DNA from: Demequina oxidasica
GTDB taxonomy: Bacteria; Actinomycetota; Actinomycetes; Actinomycetales; Demequinaceae
DNA: 64,000 nt
NCBI RefSeq assembly: GCF_000975115.1
Contig: NZ_BBRE01000001.1
Span: 124,001 to 188,000, forward strand
Direction of reading: 5' to 3'
In this document: positions 1 through 8,624 of the stretch, one piece after another
Position numbering within the stretch: position 1 is the first letter of the stretch
Layout of the letters: each line of letters begins with the position of its first letter
The notes under the pieces: model-generated
Databases searched by the model: none
What the model was told of the DNA's origin: nothing
The model's input: the letters and a program-made list of their open reading frames with translations, nothing else
Made by a program: the position numbers and the translations under genes

Positions 1-1171
1 CGTCCGCCACCTGCACGATGATTGCCTCGATACTCGCGGGCTCCACCTCGTCGTGGTGGGCGGCGATCGCGTTTACCACGGTGTCCGTCTCTCCGGCCCG
101 CTCGGCAATTTCCGCGCCAATCGCCGCGTGCGTGCCCTCGCGCTCGTGGCTATACGCCTTACCCAAGTCGTGCAGGAACGCACCTCGGCGAGTGGTCTCC
201 ACATCCGCGCCCACCGCGACTGCAATATCAGCGGCAATCTGCGCGGTCTCCACCAGGTGCGCGAGCACGTTCTGGCCATAGGAGCTGCGCAGTCGCAGCA
301 GGCCGAGCGTGTCGACAATCTCCTGAGGAACGCCCTTCACCTTGGCCGCCTCGAGGGCATCCAGGCCGGCATCGCGGTGACGCTGCGCGGCGCCCGCGAC
401 GGCGCGTGCGTAGGCGGCCTCGACGCGCTGTGGCTGGATGCGGCCGTCCTCGACGAGTGCGGCGAGCGTGACTTCGGCGATCTCGCGCCGTTCCACGTCA
501 AAGCAGGACAGTTGAACCGCGTTCACGCCCTCTTCGACTATGACGTTCACCCCGGTAAGCGCCTCAAACGCCCGAATATTGCGGCCTTCACGGCCGATGA
601 TCCGACCCTTCATCTCCTCGGAAGGCAGGTCGATCCAGGTCACTGAGGCCTCTGCGGCCGTGGGCGCGGCCTGGCGTTGCATGGCGTCCACGAGAATCTT
701 GCGCCCGCGTTCATCGGCGTCCCGTTTCGCGACCTTCTCAATACGTCGCACCTCGGCGGCAGCATCGGCGCGGGCTCCACCCGTCAACCTCGCTACGAGC
801 TCCGCCTTGGCCTCCTCGGCCGTGGTGCCAGCTAGCGAGGCGATGGCCTCAACGTGGGCCGTCCGCTGTTGCTCCCGTTCGGCCGCGACACGCTTCTCAT
901 CTTTAGCGACCATAGCGACGCGCTCTTCGAGGTTGCGTGCGTAGCGCTGTGCGTTTCGATGCTCCTCGGCAGTCTCCTTCTCGCGCAGCAACGCACGTTC
1001 CTCACGATGCTTCGCCTCAGCAATTCGCTGACGGGCGTCCTCGCGCACGTCTTTGGTCTCTCGTTGCGCGGCCTCACGAATGGCCTTGGCCTCGCGGCGC
1101 GCAAACATGACCAGAAGGAGTGCAATGAGGGAGGCGCCAAGAAGCAGCACAATGATGGTTGACTGCAACAT
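1..1171 (-). CDS. rny: Ribonuclease Y, N-terminal 390 residues (3' end off the window)
   Basis: Membrane-anchored endoribonuclease that starts mRNA turnover. The visible 390 residues show the family order: one transmembrane helix at about residues 4-23, a long charged coiled coil to about 165, a KH RNA-binding domain around 188-250 with the motif GRIIGREGRNIR, and the start of the HD phosphohydrolase domain with the metal-binding H334-D335 pair. Full-length proteins are near 520 residues, so roughly the last quarter lies beyond position 1. The ATG at 1171 is preceded by a purine-rich stretch (GGGGAGTGGGGCGG) that can serve as ribosome binding site. It follows recX by 56 nt on the same strand. 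Identification is secure; the gene is cut only by the window edge. Confidence 0.93.
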   Translation of the reverse strand, partial: MLQSTIIVLLLGASLIALLLVMFARREAKAIREAAQRETKDVREDARQRIAEAKHREERALLREKETAEEHRNAQRYARNLEERVAMVAKDEKRVAAEREQQRTAHVEAIASLAGTTAEEAKAELVARLTGGARADAAAEVRRIEKVAKRDADERGRKILVDAMQRQAAPTAAEASVTWIDLPSEEMKGRIIGREGRNIRAFEALTGVNVIVEEGVNAVQLSCFDVERREIAEVTLAALVEDGRIQPQRVEAAYARAVAGAAQRHRDAGLDALEAAKVKGVPQEIVDTLGLLRLRSSYGQNVLAHLVETAQIAADIAVAVGADVETTRRGAFLHDLGKAYSHEREGTHAAIGAEIAERAGETDTVVNAIAAHHDEVEPASIEAIIVQVAD

Positions 1172-1227
1172 CCGCCCCACTCCCCTCGACACCTGCCCAG
1201 ACGCAAGCCCTCACCCGCGACGCGCGA

Positions 1228-1755
1228 TCACAGAGAACGCGTGTCCTCACTATCGGCATTATCCAGGGATTTCACAACCCCAAAAGCCACACCCGGAGCG
1301 TAACCCTTCCGCCCGAGCATGCCAACGGTCCTGCGAAGCCGCACCTCATACTCAAGTCCGGCAAGTTTCTCCCACCTCTTGAGTGCCAACTCCCTGGCTC
1401 GTTCGAACTCATCGTCATCGTCAAACTGGCCGAGCGCGGCATCGATGTCGGACTGTTCGAAGCCCTTACGGCGAAGTTCGGCACCGATGGCCCTGCGTGA
1501 GGTACCCCGCTCGTGATGGCGGGTGCGGGCAACCGTCGCGGCCAATTGTGCGTCATCGAGCAGTCCCACCTCGATGTAGCGCTCGATAATCTCTTCGATA
1601 ACGGGCTCAACGACATTGCGCTTGCGCAATCCCTCGCGCAGTTGCTCAGCCGAGCGCGGTGCGCTTCCAAGGATTCGTAGCGCCATCTCCCGAGCGCGCT
1701 CGGCGGACTCCACCGGTGTCGTGGCGGTGGAGTCCTGCCGAGTGCGAGGGGCCAT
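1228..1755 (-). CDS. recX: Regulatory protein RecX
   Basis: RecX binds RecA filaments and modulates recombinase and LexA-cleavage activity. The 175-residue protein has the helical-repeat pattern of the family: a first repeat with ALRILGSAPRSAEQLREGL near residue 26, then YIEVGLLDDAQLA around 61 and the RRAIGAELRRKGF segment near 88. The length is typical. It starts 2 nt after the recA stop codon with no room for its own promoter, so it is probably made from recA read-through mRNA and shares SOS control. The extreme C-terminus is charged and less conserved. No defects seen. Confidence 0.93.
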   Translation of the reverse strand: MAPRTRQDSTATTPVESAERAREMALRILGSAPRSAEQLREGLRKRNVVEPVIEEIIERYIEVGLLDDAQLAATVARTRHHERGTSRRAIGAELRRKGFEQSDIDAALGQFDDDDEFERARELALKRWEKLAGLEYEVRLRRTVGMLGRKGYAPGVAFGVVKSLDNADSEDTRSL

Positions 1756-1757
1756 AC

Positions 1758-2873
1758 CTAGAAGGAGCTCCGCTCCTTCTTGGCGGCAGGCTTAGCCTTG
1801 GGCGCAGCTGCGGCCGCAGCCTCCGCCACGTCCTCTGGGGAAACCTGCGGCTTTGCGGCCGACTCGTCGAACGCCACCACGCCAATACCGAGCTTGGACT
1901 TGATCTTCTGCTCAATCTCGATGGCGAGCTCCGGATTGTCCTTGAGGAAGGTGCGGGCATTCTCCTTGCCCTGACCTAGCTGATCGCCCTCGTAGGTGTA
2001 CCAGGAGCCGGACTTCTTAACGAAGCCGTGCTCGACGCCCAGGTCGATAATGCCGCCCTCGGCGGAGATGCCCTGGCCGTAGAGGATGTCGAACTCGGCC
2101 TGCTTGAACGGCGGCGCGACCTTGTTCTTGACGACCTTGACGCGGGTACGGTTACCGACCGCGTCGGTTCCCTCCTTGAGAGTCTCGATGCGTCGGACGT
2201 CGAGGCGGACCGAGGCGTAGAACTTGAGTGCCTTGCCACCTGTGGTGGTCTCCGGCGAGCCGAAGAACACGCCGATCTTCTCGCGCAGCTGGTTAATGAA
2301 GATCGCGGTAGTGCCAGTCTGGGCAATTGCGCCGGTGATCTTGCGCAGTGCCTGCGACATGAGTCGAGCCTGCAGACCCACGTGGCTGTCACCCATCTCG
2401 CCCTCGATCTCGGCCTTGGGTACCAGGGCCGCGACGGAGTCGATGACGAGGATGTCGACGCTGCCCGAGCGGATCAGGATGTCAGCGATCTCAAGCGCCT
2501 GCTCACCGGTGTCCGGCTGCGAGACCAGCAGGTTGTCGGTGTCGACCCCCAGCTTCTTGGCGTATTCCGGGTCGAGAGCGTGCTCCGCGTCGATGAAGGC
2601 CGCAGTGCCGCCCTGCTTCTGCATGCTGGCGACGGCGTGAAGCGCCACGGTGGTCTTACCGGAGGACTCGGGGCCGTAGATCTCGACGACGCGTCCACGA
2701 GGAAGGCCGCCTACGCCAAGTGCGATGTCCAGCGCGATGGAGCCGGTCGGAATCGCAGCGATGGCGACCTTCTGGCTGTCGCCGAGTCGCATCAGCGATC
2801 CCTTGCCGAACTGGCGGTCAATCTGTCCGAGTGCCGCCTCGAGTGCCTTAGAGCGGTCTGGGGTTCCAGCCAT
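1758..2873 (-). CDS. recA: Recombinase RecA
   Basis: ATP-dependent strand-exchange protein and co-protease for LexA. The 371-residue protein carries Walker A GPESSGKT at residues 67-74, a Walker B-type segment around [14 protein letters not shown], and the conserved L1/L2 region with the [10 protein letters not shown] and NQLREKIG motifs. The C-terminal tail is Ala/Lys-rich. No intein interrupts it. The ATG at 2873 has no strong Shine-Dalgarno. A perfect SOS box lies 177-192 nt upstream. recX follows after 2 nt, so recA-recX form a damage-inducible unit. Confidence 0.98.
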   Translation of the reverse strand: MAGTPDRSKALEAALGQIDRQFGKGSLMRLGDSQKVAIAAIPTGSIALDIALGVGGLPRGRVVEIYGPESSGKTTVALHAVASMQKQGGTAAFIDAEHALDPEYAKKLGVDTDNLLVSQPDTGEQALEIADILIRSGSVDILVIDSVAALVPKAEIEGEMGDSHVGLQARLMSQALRKITGAIAQTGTTAIFINQLREKIGVFFGSPETTTGGKALKFYASVRLDVRRIETLKEGTDAVGNRTRVKVVKNKVAPPFKQAEFDILYGQGISAEGGIIDLGVEHGFVKKSGSWYTYEGDQLGQGKENARTFLKDNPELAIEIEQKIKSKLGIGVVAFDESAAKPQVSPEDVAEAAAAAAPKAKPAAKKERSSF

Positions 2874-3049
2874 GGTCTGTGTCCAATCTTGTCAGTGCCC
2901 TGCGTGTGGGTAACCCGCGTGAGGCAAGTGCCTTACTCGAGTAGTTCATGTCCAAGTACGACGCTATGTTGCGCCACTGACATCGGCGCTTCTCGGGCTC
3001 TCAAATAGACGGCCCCGAGGTTCGCTCCACGTCTTGTGCACCACAGTAA

Positions 3050-3065
3050 TCGAACGAGTGTTCGA
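3050..3065 (-). promoter_or_regulatory. LexA (SOS) box of recA
   Basis: The sequence TCGAACGAGTGTTCGA is a perfect palindrome of TCGAAC and GTTCGA separated by 4 nt, matching the actinobacterial/Bacillus-type LexA consensus. It sits in the 290-bp gap between DUF3046 and recA, at a distance that leaves a leader of about 170 nt. This gap contains nothing else I can assign except a short AGGCAAGTGCCT palindrome near 2932. Confidence 0.9.
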
Positions 3066-3163
3066 ATGGAAGCGACACGCCGTATTCTGAGAACCCGCAT
3101 GAGTTGACGTCAGGTTCATGCCCCTGGGGGCGCATCGTGCGGGACAGGTTAGGCCGTCACCCA

Positions 3164-3397
3164 CTAGCGGGGCGGAGGCACCATTCGCTCGCGGTCTCCA
3201 CCGTCGCGGCGCGCGACGGGAACCTGCATCTGATTGCAGATGGCGTGCCACACGTCCCTGGGGTCAAAGCCGTCCTCAAGCCCTTGCGCGGCGGTTCGGG
3301 AGTCCAACTCGTCGAGCGCGAGCTCGCGCGCCAGGGTGCGTGAATACGCCTCGCCAAACACGTGATCCATCAGCTCCCAGAACTCGCTGAGCCTCAC
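3164..3397 (-). CDS. DUF3046 family protein
   Basis: Small 77-residue protein of unknown function that is found almost only in actinobacteria, usually directly before recA as here. The visible hallmarks are the opening MRLSEFWELMDHVFG, the Leu/Asp-rich helix LALDELDSRTAAQGLEDG and the DPRDVWHAICNQM segment. The start is a GTG at 3397 that follows the clgR-type gene after 33 nt. It has no membrane segment or catalytic motif. The conserved position beside recA suggests co-evolution with recombination genes, but that is inference. Confidence 0.85.
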   Translation of the reverse strand: MRLSEFWELMDHVFGEAYSRTLARELALDELDSRTAAQGLEDGFDPRDVWHAICNQMQVPVARRDGGDRERMVPPPR

Positions 3398-3430
3398 GGC
3401 CTTGCTCCATTTCCTCGCTGATGCGAGATG

Positions 3431-3742
3431 TCAGCGAGCGCGCATCGAGCTAAGCAGCTCGGGCACAGTGTCCGGGATCGACGGCATTACTGCGACGTCT
3501 GCAAGCGACTCTGCCGTTTCGAAGCGTCCTGAGACCTCGCGGAGGATTGCTGACATCGGAACGTCGAGGGCTTCGCAGATGGAGGAAAGCAACTCAGACG
3601 ACGCTTCCTTCTGACCGCGTTCAACCTCGGACAAGTAGCCGAGCGACACTCGGGCTCCCGAGGAAATGTCGCGCAGGGTCTTGCCCTGCAGCAGGCGGGC
3701 ATCGCGAAGTACATCGCCGATCTCATTGCGCAATATTGGCAT
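3431..3742 (-). CDS. clgR: ClgR-type XRE-family transcriptional regulator
   Basis: DNA-binding activator of Clp protease and stress genes in actinobacteria. The 103-residue form begins [16 protein letters not shown] and contains a Cro/C1 helix-turn-helix at about residues 13-67: [27 protein letters not shown] is the recognition part ([19 protein letters not shown]). The C-terminal tail ends in MRAR; in some relatives such C-termini are degradation tags. The ATG at 3742 is chosen because GGAAGGGCGG lies just upstream; a longer in-frame extension to 3853 has no family similarity. The gene sits between cinA and DUF3046, its usual position. Confidence 0.85.
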   Translation of the reverse strand: MPILRNEIGDVLRDARLLQGKTLRDISSGARVSLGYLSEVERGQKEASSELLSSICEALDVPMSAILREVSGRFETAESLADVAVMPSIPDTVPELLSSMRAR

Positions 3743-3766
3743 ACGCACCGCCCTTCCAGTGACGTT

Positions 3767-3780
3767 CGCTTTGGGAAGCG
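3767..3780. promoter_or_regulatory. Inverted repeat upstream of clgR, possible operator
   Basis: CGCTT-TGGG-AAGCG lies 25-38 nt before the clgR start. ClgR is known to bind CGC...GCG palindromes, but the 8-nt spacing between CGC and GCG here differs from the published actinobacterial sites as I remember them, so autoregulation is only a suggestion. Confidence 0.3.
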
Positions 3781-3859
3781 CCGCACCCCTCGCGGGAATC
3801 GCGGTGCTCTTCTTGTTGAACGTGGTTCCTTGGTTCATGCTGACACAACGCACATTACC

Positions 3860-4369
3860 TCAGAGTTGTTCCCTAATTCCAGGCGCCTCGGCGGTGCGTC
3901 CGCCCATGGCGGACAAAAACGCCGCCAAAGCTGCGTCAATGGCCCCTTCAACGACGGCCTCCCTGCTACCCGCAAAGGCGAATTCTTGGACGCGTGCAAG
4001 GCCTGGCCCCACCACACTGATGAACACCACCCCCACCTTTCTGCCGCCGTGTGCCTGCGGTCCTGCGACTCCCGTAGTCGAGACCGCGATGTCGACGCCA
4101 AGCCGGGCCCGCGCGCCGTGAGCCATCGCAAGTGCTGTGTCAGCAGAAACCACTCCCACCGCATCGAGCACGCTCGCCGGTACACCGAGAAGGTCCCTCT
4201 TCACGTCGGCGTTGTACGCCACAATCGCACCGCGCCACACATCGGATGCTCCAGGTACGGCAGTCAGAACCGCGCTGAGGGCACCACCGGTGAGTGACTC
4301 GGCCGACCCCAAGAGCCATCCGCCCTCACGTGCGACGTCAAGGACGTGTGCTGGTTCAGGCCGCCACAT
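3860..4369 (-). CDS. pncC: CinA C-terminal domain protein, nicotinamide-nucleotide amidohydrolase
   Basis: Single-domain member of the CinA C-terminal family (169 residues), which deamidates nicotinamide mononucleotide in the pyridine nucleotide salvage route. Hallmarks are SAESLTGG near residue 22, the GxxxYN segment GAIVAYNADVKRDLLGV, and STTGVAGP around 98. The N-terminal molybdopterin-binding-like domain of full CinA is absent, which is common in this clade. The ATG at 4369 overlaps the end of pgsA by 14 nt, giving translational coupling; a longer start at 4405 would overlap by 50 nt and adds no conserved sequence. Confidence 0.88.
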   Translation of the reverse strand: MWRPEPAHVLDVAREGGWLLGSAESLTGGALSAVLTAVPGASDVWRGAIVAYNADVKRDLLGVPASVLDAVGVVSADTALAMAHGARARLGVDIAVSTTGVAGPQAHGGRKVGVVFISVVGPGLARVQEFAFAGSREAVVEGAIDAALAAFLSAMGGRTAEAPGIREQL

Positions 4370-4949
4370 CGGGACGGCTCCCCTGATGCCCGCCCTCGGT
4401 TGCACGCTGATGCCGACGGGCGGCGACGATGCGCCGCATGTAGTCGTACCCCGTCACGAGCGCGAGCAAGACCGCGGCGACCAGCAGCACGTAAGCCACC
4501 ACATCTACCCATGGGGCCGCGTTCGGCCACAGGAACAGCGTGATTGCGACCACCTGGAGCGCAGTCTTGATCTTGCCCCCCTGTGACGCGGCAATAACGG
4601 TGTCCCCGGCCACCATGAGGCGACCCACTGTCACGGCGATCTCGCGCAACGCGAGCACGATAAGGGCCCACCAGCCGATGCCATCGATCAGCGAGATCAT
4701 CGCCAAAGCGGCCAAAATTAGTACCTTGTCGGCAATTGGATCCGCAAGCTTGCCAAACGTCGAGACCACCGCCCAACGGCGCGCCAGGTAACCATCTAGG
4801 AAGTCCGTGGCGCCCGCGATCAGGAACACAAGCAGCCCCCACCAACGGTCGGGACCCTCGGCGCCGTCGTCAGCCAACAAAAGCAGCACCATCACCGGCA
4901 CCGCCACTAGGCGGAGGGCCGTCAGGATGTTCGGAAGGGCTGCGCTCAC
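4356..4949 (-). CDS. pgsA: CDP-diacylglycerol-glycerol-3-phosphate 3-phosphatidyltransferase
   Basis: Integral membrane enzyme that makes phosphatidylglycerol phosphate for anionic phospholipids. The 197-residue protein has several hydrophobic helices and the CDP-alcohol phosphotransferase signature beginning AGATDFLDGYLARRW near residue 45, with the conserved Asp pairs D-G-x3-A-R-x8-G-x3-D-x3-D visible (FGKLADPIADK). The start is GTG at 4949 with no Shine-Dalgarno but a TAGGGT element ending exactly 6 nt upstream, so the mRNA is probably leaderless. cinA overlaps its 3' end. The gene is divergent from the CapA-like gene. Confidence 0.93.
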   Translation of the reverse strand: MSAALPNILTALRLVAVPVMVLLLLADDGAEGPDRWWGLLVFLIAGATDFLDGYLARRWAVVSTFGKLADPIADKVLILAALAMISLIDGIGWWALIVLALREIAVTVGRLMVAGDTVIAASQGGKIKTALQVVAITLFLWPNAAPWVDVVAYVLLVAAVLLALVTGYDYMRRIVAARRHQRATEGGHQGSRPDVAA

Positions 4950-4955
4950 AGGTTC

Positions 4956-4961
4956 ACCCTA
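4956..4961 (-). promoter_or_regulatory. Probable -10 element of pgsA (leaderless)
   Basis: TAGGGT with a 6-nt spacer (GAACCT) to the GTG start codon. Transcription would begin at the start codon itself. No convincing -35 was seen. Confidence 0.5.
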
Positions 4962-4991
4962 CTGGCGTACCTGCCCCGCTACCTCACAGGC

Positions 4992-4997
4992 GATAAT
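4992..4997 (+). promoter_or_regulatory. Probable -10 element of the CapA-like gene (leaderless)
   Basis: GATAAT with a 7-nt spacer to the ATG at 5005. It overlaps the alternative ATG at 4996, which argues for the later start if this promoter is real. Confidence 0.4.
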
Positions 4998-5004
4998 GGT
5001 GGGC

Positions 5005-6360
5005 ATGTCTCCCTCGCGCGCGCCTTCGCATTCCACGAGCTCGCGCACGAGCATCGGCCTATGGCTGATGGCGTCACTCGGCGTCATCGCCGTCGTCGCC
5101 ACAGGGATCGTCGTGGGTGTGAACACGTCGTCCCCACAAACTGGGTCCACCGCCGTCGCGGGGCCGGACACGTCCGCCAGTGGCACGTCGACGCCCGATG
5201 CCGCCGCGGACACAGCTGTACCGCCCCCCGCTCCCGCGAGCCAGGTCAACAAGATGCCGGCCGAAGAGTCGGTCGCCTTCACTCTCGCGGCCGCTGGGGA
5301 TGTACTCACCCATGGCCCAGTGTTGAACTCCGCTAAGACCTCGGACGGGTACGACTTTAACCGGCTGATGGATCCGGTACGCGGTTACGTGTCCGGGCCC
5401 GATCTCGCTCTGTGCCACCTTGAAGTGCCAGTGGCGCCTCCCGGGACTCAGCCAAGTGGGTATCCCATCTTTGGTGCCCCCAAGGAGATCGTTGGGGCGC
5501 TTCAGGACCAGGGCTGGGACGGCTGCTCGACCGCCTCGAATCACACGGTAGACCGAGGGTTTGCCGGCATTGAGGCCACCCTGGGAGAGTTCGACAATGT
5601 CGGGATGGGCCACGCCGGGTCCGCCCGGACTGAGGATGAGGCCAACTCCGTACAGATGTATCGGGTGCGCGCTGGCGACCGGCTGATTACGGTCGCGAAT
5701 ATCTCGTTCGCATACGGACTCAACGGCCTACCCAAGCCCGAGGGCAAGCCCTGGGCCGTCAACACCTTCGATGCCAACGCGGAGGACGCACAGCCCATCA
5801 TCGACCGTGCTCAGGAGGCGCGCGATGCTGGCGCCGACGTCGTCATCGCGTCAGTACACTGCTGCGTTGAGTATCAGACCGAACCAACCGCGGCCCAGCG
5901 ATCGATTGCCGAGAAGATTGCGGCCTCCGGCCTCGTTGACCTATACGTCGGACACCACGCTCACGTGCCACAGCCCATCGAACTACTCCCCGGCGGCCCC
6001 ACAGGCGATGGCATGTGGACCGCCTTTGGGCTCGGTAACTACGTGTCGAACCAGGATTCTAATTGTTGCGTGCCCAACACCGACTCGGGGATCTTGCTCA
6101 CCGCCACCTTTGACGTATCACCGGAGGACGACGTAGGGGTCGGTGTCGAGTGGACTGCCGTCACCGTTGACCGACGCGACGGTCATGAGATGCACGTCTT
6201 ACGCGACATCCCCGACGGCACCGAGACTCTCACCGCGCAAGACGTGGCAGCCCGCCTCAAACGCGTGAGCGACGCCGCCGGTACTCAGGCTTCAGAGCGG
6301 ACCGAGCCTGCCGAGCCGCTCGCCGACGACTCGTACTGGGTGCCACGCGGCAAGAATTAG
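5005..6360 (+). CDS. CapA-family (PGA_cap) metallophosphatase-like protein
   Basis: Membrane-anchored protein of the poly-gamma-glutamate capsule CapA family, which has a calcineurin-like phosphoesterase fold. The 451-residue form has an N-terminal hydrophobic helix at about residues 18-42, a Ser/Thr/Pro/Ala-rich linker to about 90, then the domain with AAGDVLTHGPVL near 97, a conserved SNHTVDRG motif near 177, VIASVHCC near 281 and GHHAHVPQPIE near 316. These Asp, Asn and His residues match the metal site. No capBC genes are nearby, so capsule synthesis cannot be claimed. ATG 4996 is an alternative start. The stop codon overlaps the convergent GGDEF-EAL gene by 4 nt, leaving no room for a terminator. 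Confidence 0.82.
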   Translation: MSPSRAPSHSTSSRTSIGLWLMASLGVIAVVATGIVVGVNTSSPQTGSTAVAGPDTSASGTSTPDAAADTAVPPPAPASQVNKMPAEESVAFTLAAAGDVLTHGPVLNSAKTSDGYDFNRLMDPVRGYVSGPDLALCHLEVPVAPPGTQPSGYPIFGAPKEIVGALQDQGWDGCSTASNHTVDRGFAGIEATLGEFDNVGMGHAGSARTEDEANSVQMYRVRAGDRLITVANISFAYGLNGLPKPEGKPWAVNTFDANAEDAQPIIDRAQEARDAGADVVIASVHCCVEYQTEPTAAQRSIAEKIAASGLVDLYVGHHAHVPQPIELLPGGPTGDGMWTAFGLGNYVSNQDSNCCVPNTDSGILLTATFDVSPEDDVGVGVEWTAVTVDRRDGHEMHVLRDIPDGTETLTAQDVAARLKRVSDAAGTQASERTEPAEPLADDSYWVPRGKN

Positions 6361-8624
6361 CGGGGCGACTCGACGTTGGAATCGACCGTGTCCTCCTGTG
6401 GCAACGGGTCGATCATGCTGGTGGAGAATTCTGTTGTGGCTGCGAAGATGGCAGCCGCCGGCTGAGCTACACCAAAGAGCCAACCCTGGCCGTAGCGCCA
6501 TCCGCAATTACTGAGGAACCGTGCCTGCGCCTCAGTCTCGATACCCTCCGCGATGGTTGCGAGGCCTAGTTCGCGGGCGAGTGCGCCTAAAGCGCGCGAT
6601 ACCCGAGCTCCCGCGGGATCCTCAGGGATGCCCGCGACGAAGGACATGTCCAACTTCACACCAGATACGGGCAGGTCGCGCAAGTAACTTAGCGGCGACA
6701 CTCCGGTGCCGAAGTCGTCCAAAAGGATGGGGACCCCAGCATTGCGCAACTCCGTCAACTCGTGACGGATGCGCGTGTTTGGCGCCACCAGGGACGCCTC
6801 GGTGAGCTCTACCACGATGCGTTGCGCGCTCAGGCGGTGACGGCCAATGGTACTGAGAACGCGGTCAGCGAACTCCGAGTCACCCAACTGGTCGGCGGAC
6901 ACATTAAGCGACACCCACGCGGTGTCGCTCGCCACGCGCGCCAGGAATCCGGCAGCCTGATCGACGAGCGCAGTACCAAGGACCACGGAGAGCTTCTTGT
7001 CATTAATGAGCGGTAGGAATGCGCCCGGTAGCAGTAAACCGCGGGTGGGATGCTGCCAACGCACCAGCGCCTCGTAGCCCACTACCGTACGGGTACTAAG
7101 TTCAAGGACCGGCTGGTAGTGCAGCACCAGGTCGCCGTTTTCGATGGCCCGCGCGAGTTCCGCGGCAAGGGCACTATGGGTGTCCGTCGAGGCACGCATA
7201 GAAATGTCGAAGACCTCGGTGCGCGACTTGCCTGAGGACTTGGCGCGGTACATGGCCGCGTCCGCTGCACTCAGCAACGCAGGCGCTCCCCCATCAACTG
7301 TCGACTCGTCCGCCATCGCTATTCCCAGTGAGGCGTTGACGGTGATGAGGTGGCGCTTGACCTGAAGAGGCTGCTTGAGTCCCGTGTGAATCGCACCGGC
7401 AATCTCAAACAGCGCCTTCGCACAGTCGTCGTCCTGAACCACAATCACGAACTCGTCGCCGCCGATGCGTGCAACCGTGCCACGCCCAGCGGTGGCCGAG
7501 CGAAGCACGCCCGCAACATGCACAAGTGCGTTATCTCCTGTCGCGTGGCCAAAGCGATCATTGAGCCCTTTGAAGCCGTCGAGGTCCACCGCGATGACAC
7601 CAGCTCGGCCCTGCGCGTCGGGCTGCTCGAGGACCTGCTGGAGCACATCGTGCAGCAGCGTACGGTTTGCGAGCCCCGTCAGCGGATCGTGCATCGCCCG
7701 GTGCGCCAGGAGCTCGGAATGCATGCGGTCGTCAGTCGAATCGCGCACCTGAACTACGTAGTGATCCGGCGCTCCACCTGCGTAGCGCACCAGCCCCACG
7801 TCGAGGACGGCCCACACAACGTTCCCGTCTGCCCGTACGTAGCGCTTCTCTAGCGAGAAGTGGTTCTGGTGACCGTCGTAGAGCCGCTGGAGCTGGTCGT
7901 GCTCGGCCTGCAAGTCCTGTGGGTGAGACAACGCCGAGAACGGGGTCCCGCGCAACGCGGCCACCGTCGAACCCATCATCTCCGCGAAGGCGCGGTTTGC
8001 CTCCATGAGACGCCATTCAAGGTCAACAAGGGCCATCCCGGTGGGGGCATTCTCCATCGCCTTGCGGAACTGCATGTCCGAGCGGTTGAGGGCCTCCGCG
8101 GCCTCCCGAAGCCCGCTCGTGTCCATGATGGTCGTCACGGTAATCGTCGTGCCGTCGTGCTCGCTTTCGACGTTGGCGGTGCGCACCTGAATCCAGCGGA
8201 CGTCATCCGCGCCTCGGCGACCGGGAACACCCACGACACGTGACTGGCCAGGCTCCGTTGGCGCAAACGCCTCGTTGACGAGGAGCGGATGCATATGGGC
8301 GTCGAGCGCGCGCACGGGAAGCCTCATCACGGGCTTGCCCACAGCATCGGCCGCGTTCAAACCCAGGATATGCGCGGCCATGTCGGACATCATTGCGATC
8401 TCACCAGTCGAGCGGGAGATAATGACTCCGTCACGTGCCGATGACATGACAGCGTCAAACTGCTGGCGCAACTCGCGCTCATGGGTCAGTGCGTCGTCGT
8501 GCGCTTTACGTTCCTTGTGCGAACGCCAGAAGTAATAAAAGGCTGCGAGTGCGAGCACTACCAACAGGCAGGTGACAGCAACGACAAAGCTTGGTTGCTG
8601 AAACAGATCTACGAGTCCGCCCAT
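6357..8624 (-). CDS. Membrane PAS-PAS-GGDEF-EAL cyclic-di-GMP turnover protein
   Basis: 755-residue bifunctional signalling protein. An N-terminal transmembrane helix spans about residues 13-33. Two PAS sensor domains follow (about 55-170 and 186-300), then GGDEF (about 310-475) with intact GGDEF at 388-392, then EAL (about 485-735) with EAL at 518-520, ELTEAS, LLDDFGTG, VKLD and IAEGIET. All look catalytically competent. The RxxD inhibitory site normally preceding GGDEF is absent (the equivalent positions read A and G), so product inhibition is probably lost. Its ATG lies inside the end of ftsK (16-nt overlap) with GAGGAAGG as ribosome site, so the two are translationally coupled. Confidence 0.93.
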   Translation of the reverse strand: MGGLVDLFQQPSFVVAVTCLLVVLALAAFYYFWRSHKERKAHDDALTHERELRQQFDAVMSSARDGVIISRSTGEIAMMSDMAAHILGLNAADAVGKPVMRLPVRALDAHMHPLLVNEAFAPTEPGQSRVVGVPGRRGADDVRWIQVRTANVESEHDGTTITVTTIMDTSGLREAAEALNRSDMQFRKAMENAPTGMALVDLEWRLMEANRAFAEMMGSTVAALRGTPFSALSHPQDLQAEHDQLQRLYDGHQNHFSLEKRYVRADGNVVWAVLDVGLVRYAGGAPDHYVVQVRDSTDDRMHSELLAHRAMHDPLTGLANRTLLHDVLQQVLEQPDAQGRAGVIAVDLDGFKGLNDRFGHATGDNALVHVAGVLRSATAGRGTVARIGGDEFVIVVQDDDCAKALFEIAGAIHTGLKQPLQVKRHLITVNASLGIAMADESTVDGGAPALLSAADAAMYRAKSSGKSRTEVFDISMRASTDTHSALAAELARAIENGDLVLHYQPVLELSTRTVVGYEALVRWQHPTRGLLLPGAFLPLINDKKLSVVLGTALVDQAAGFLARVASDTAWVSLNVSADQLGDSEFADRVLSTIGRHRLSAQRIVVELTEASLVAPNTRIRHELTELRNAGVPILLDDFGTGVSPLSYLRDLPVSGVKLDMSFVAGIPEDPAGARVSRALGALARELGLATIAEGIETEAQARFLSNCGWRYGQGWLFGVAQPAAAIFAATTEFSTSMIDPLPQEDTVDSNVESPR

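Noticed and set aside
2028..3008. Open frame of 326 codons on the plus strand over recA
   Set aside because: Antisense to recA; no ribosome site or motif.
3767..3780. Firm assignment of a ClgR binding site
   Set aside because: The palindrome is real but its spacing does not match known ClgR sites as I recall them; kept only as a low-confidence feature.
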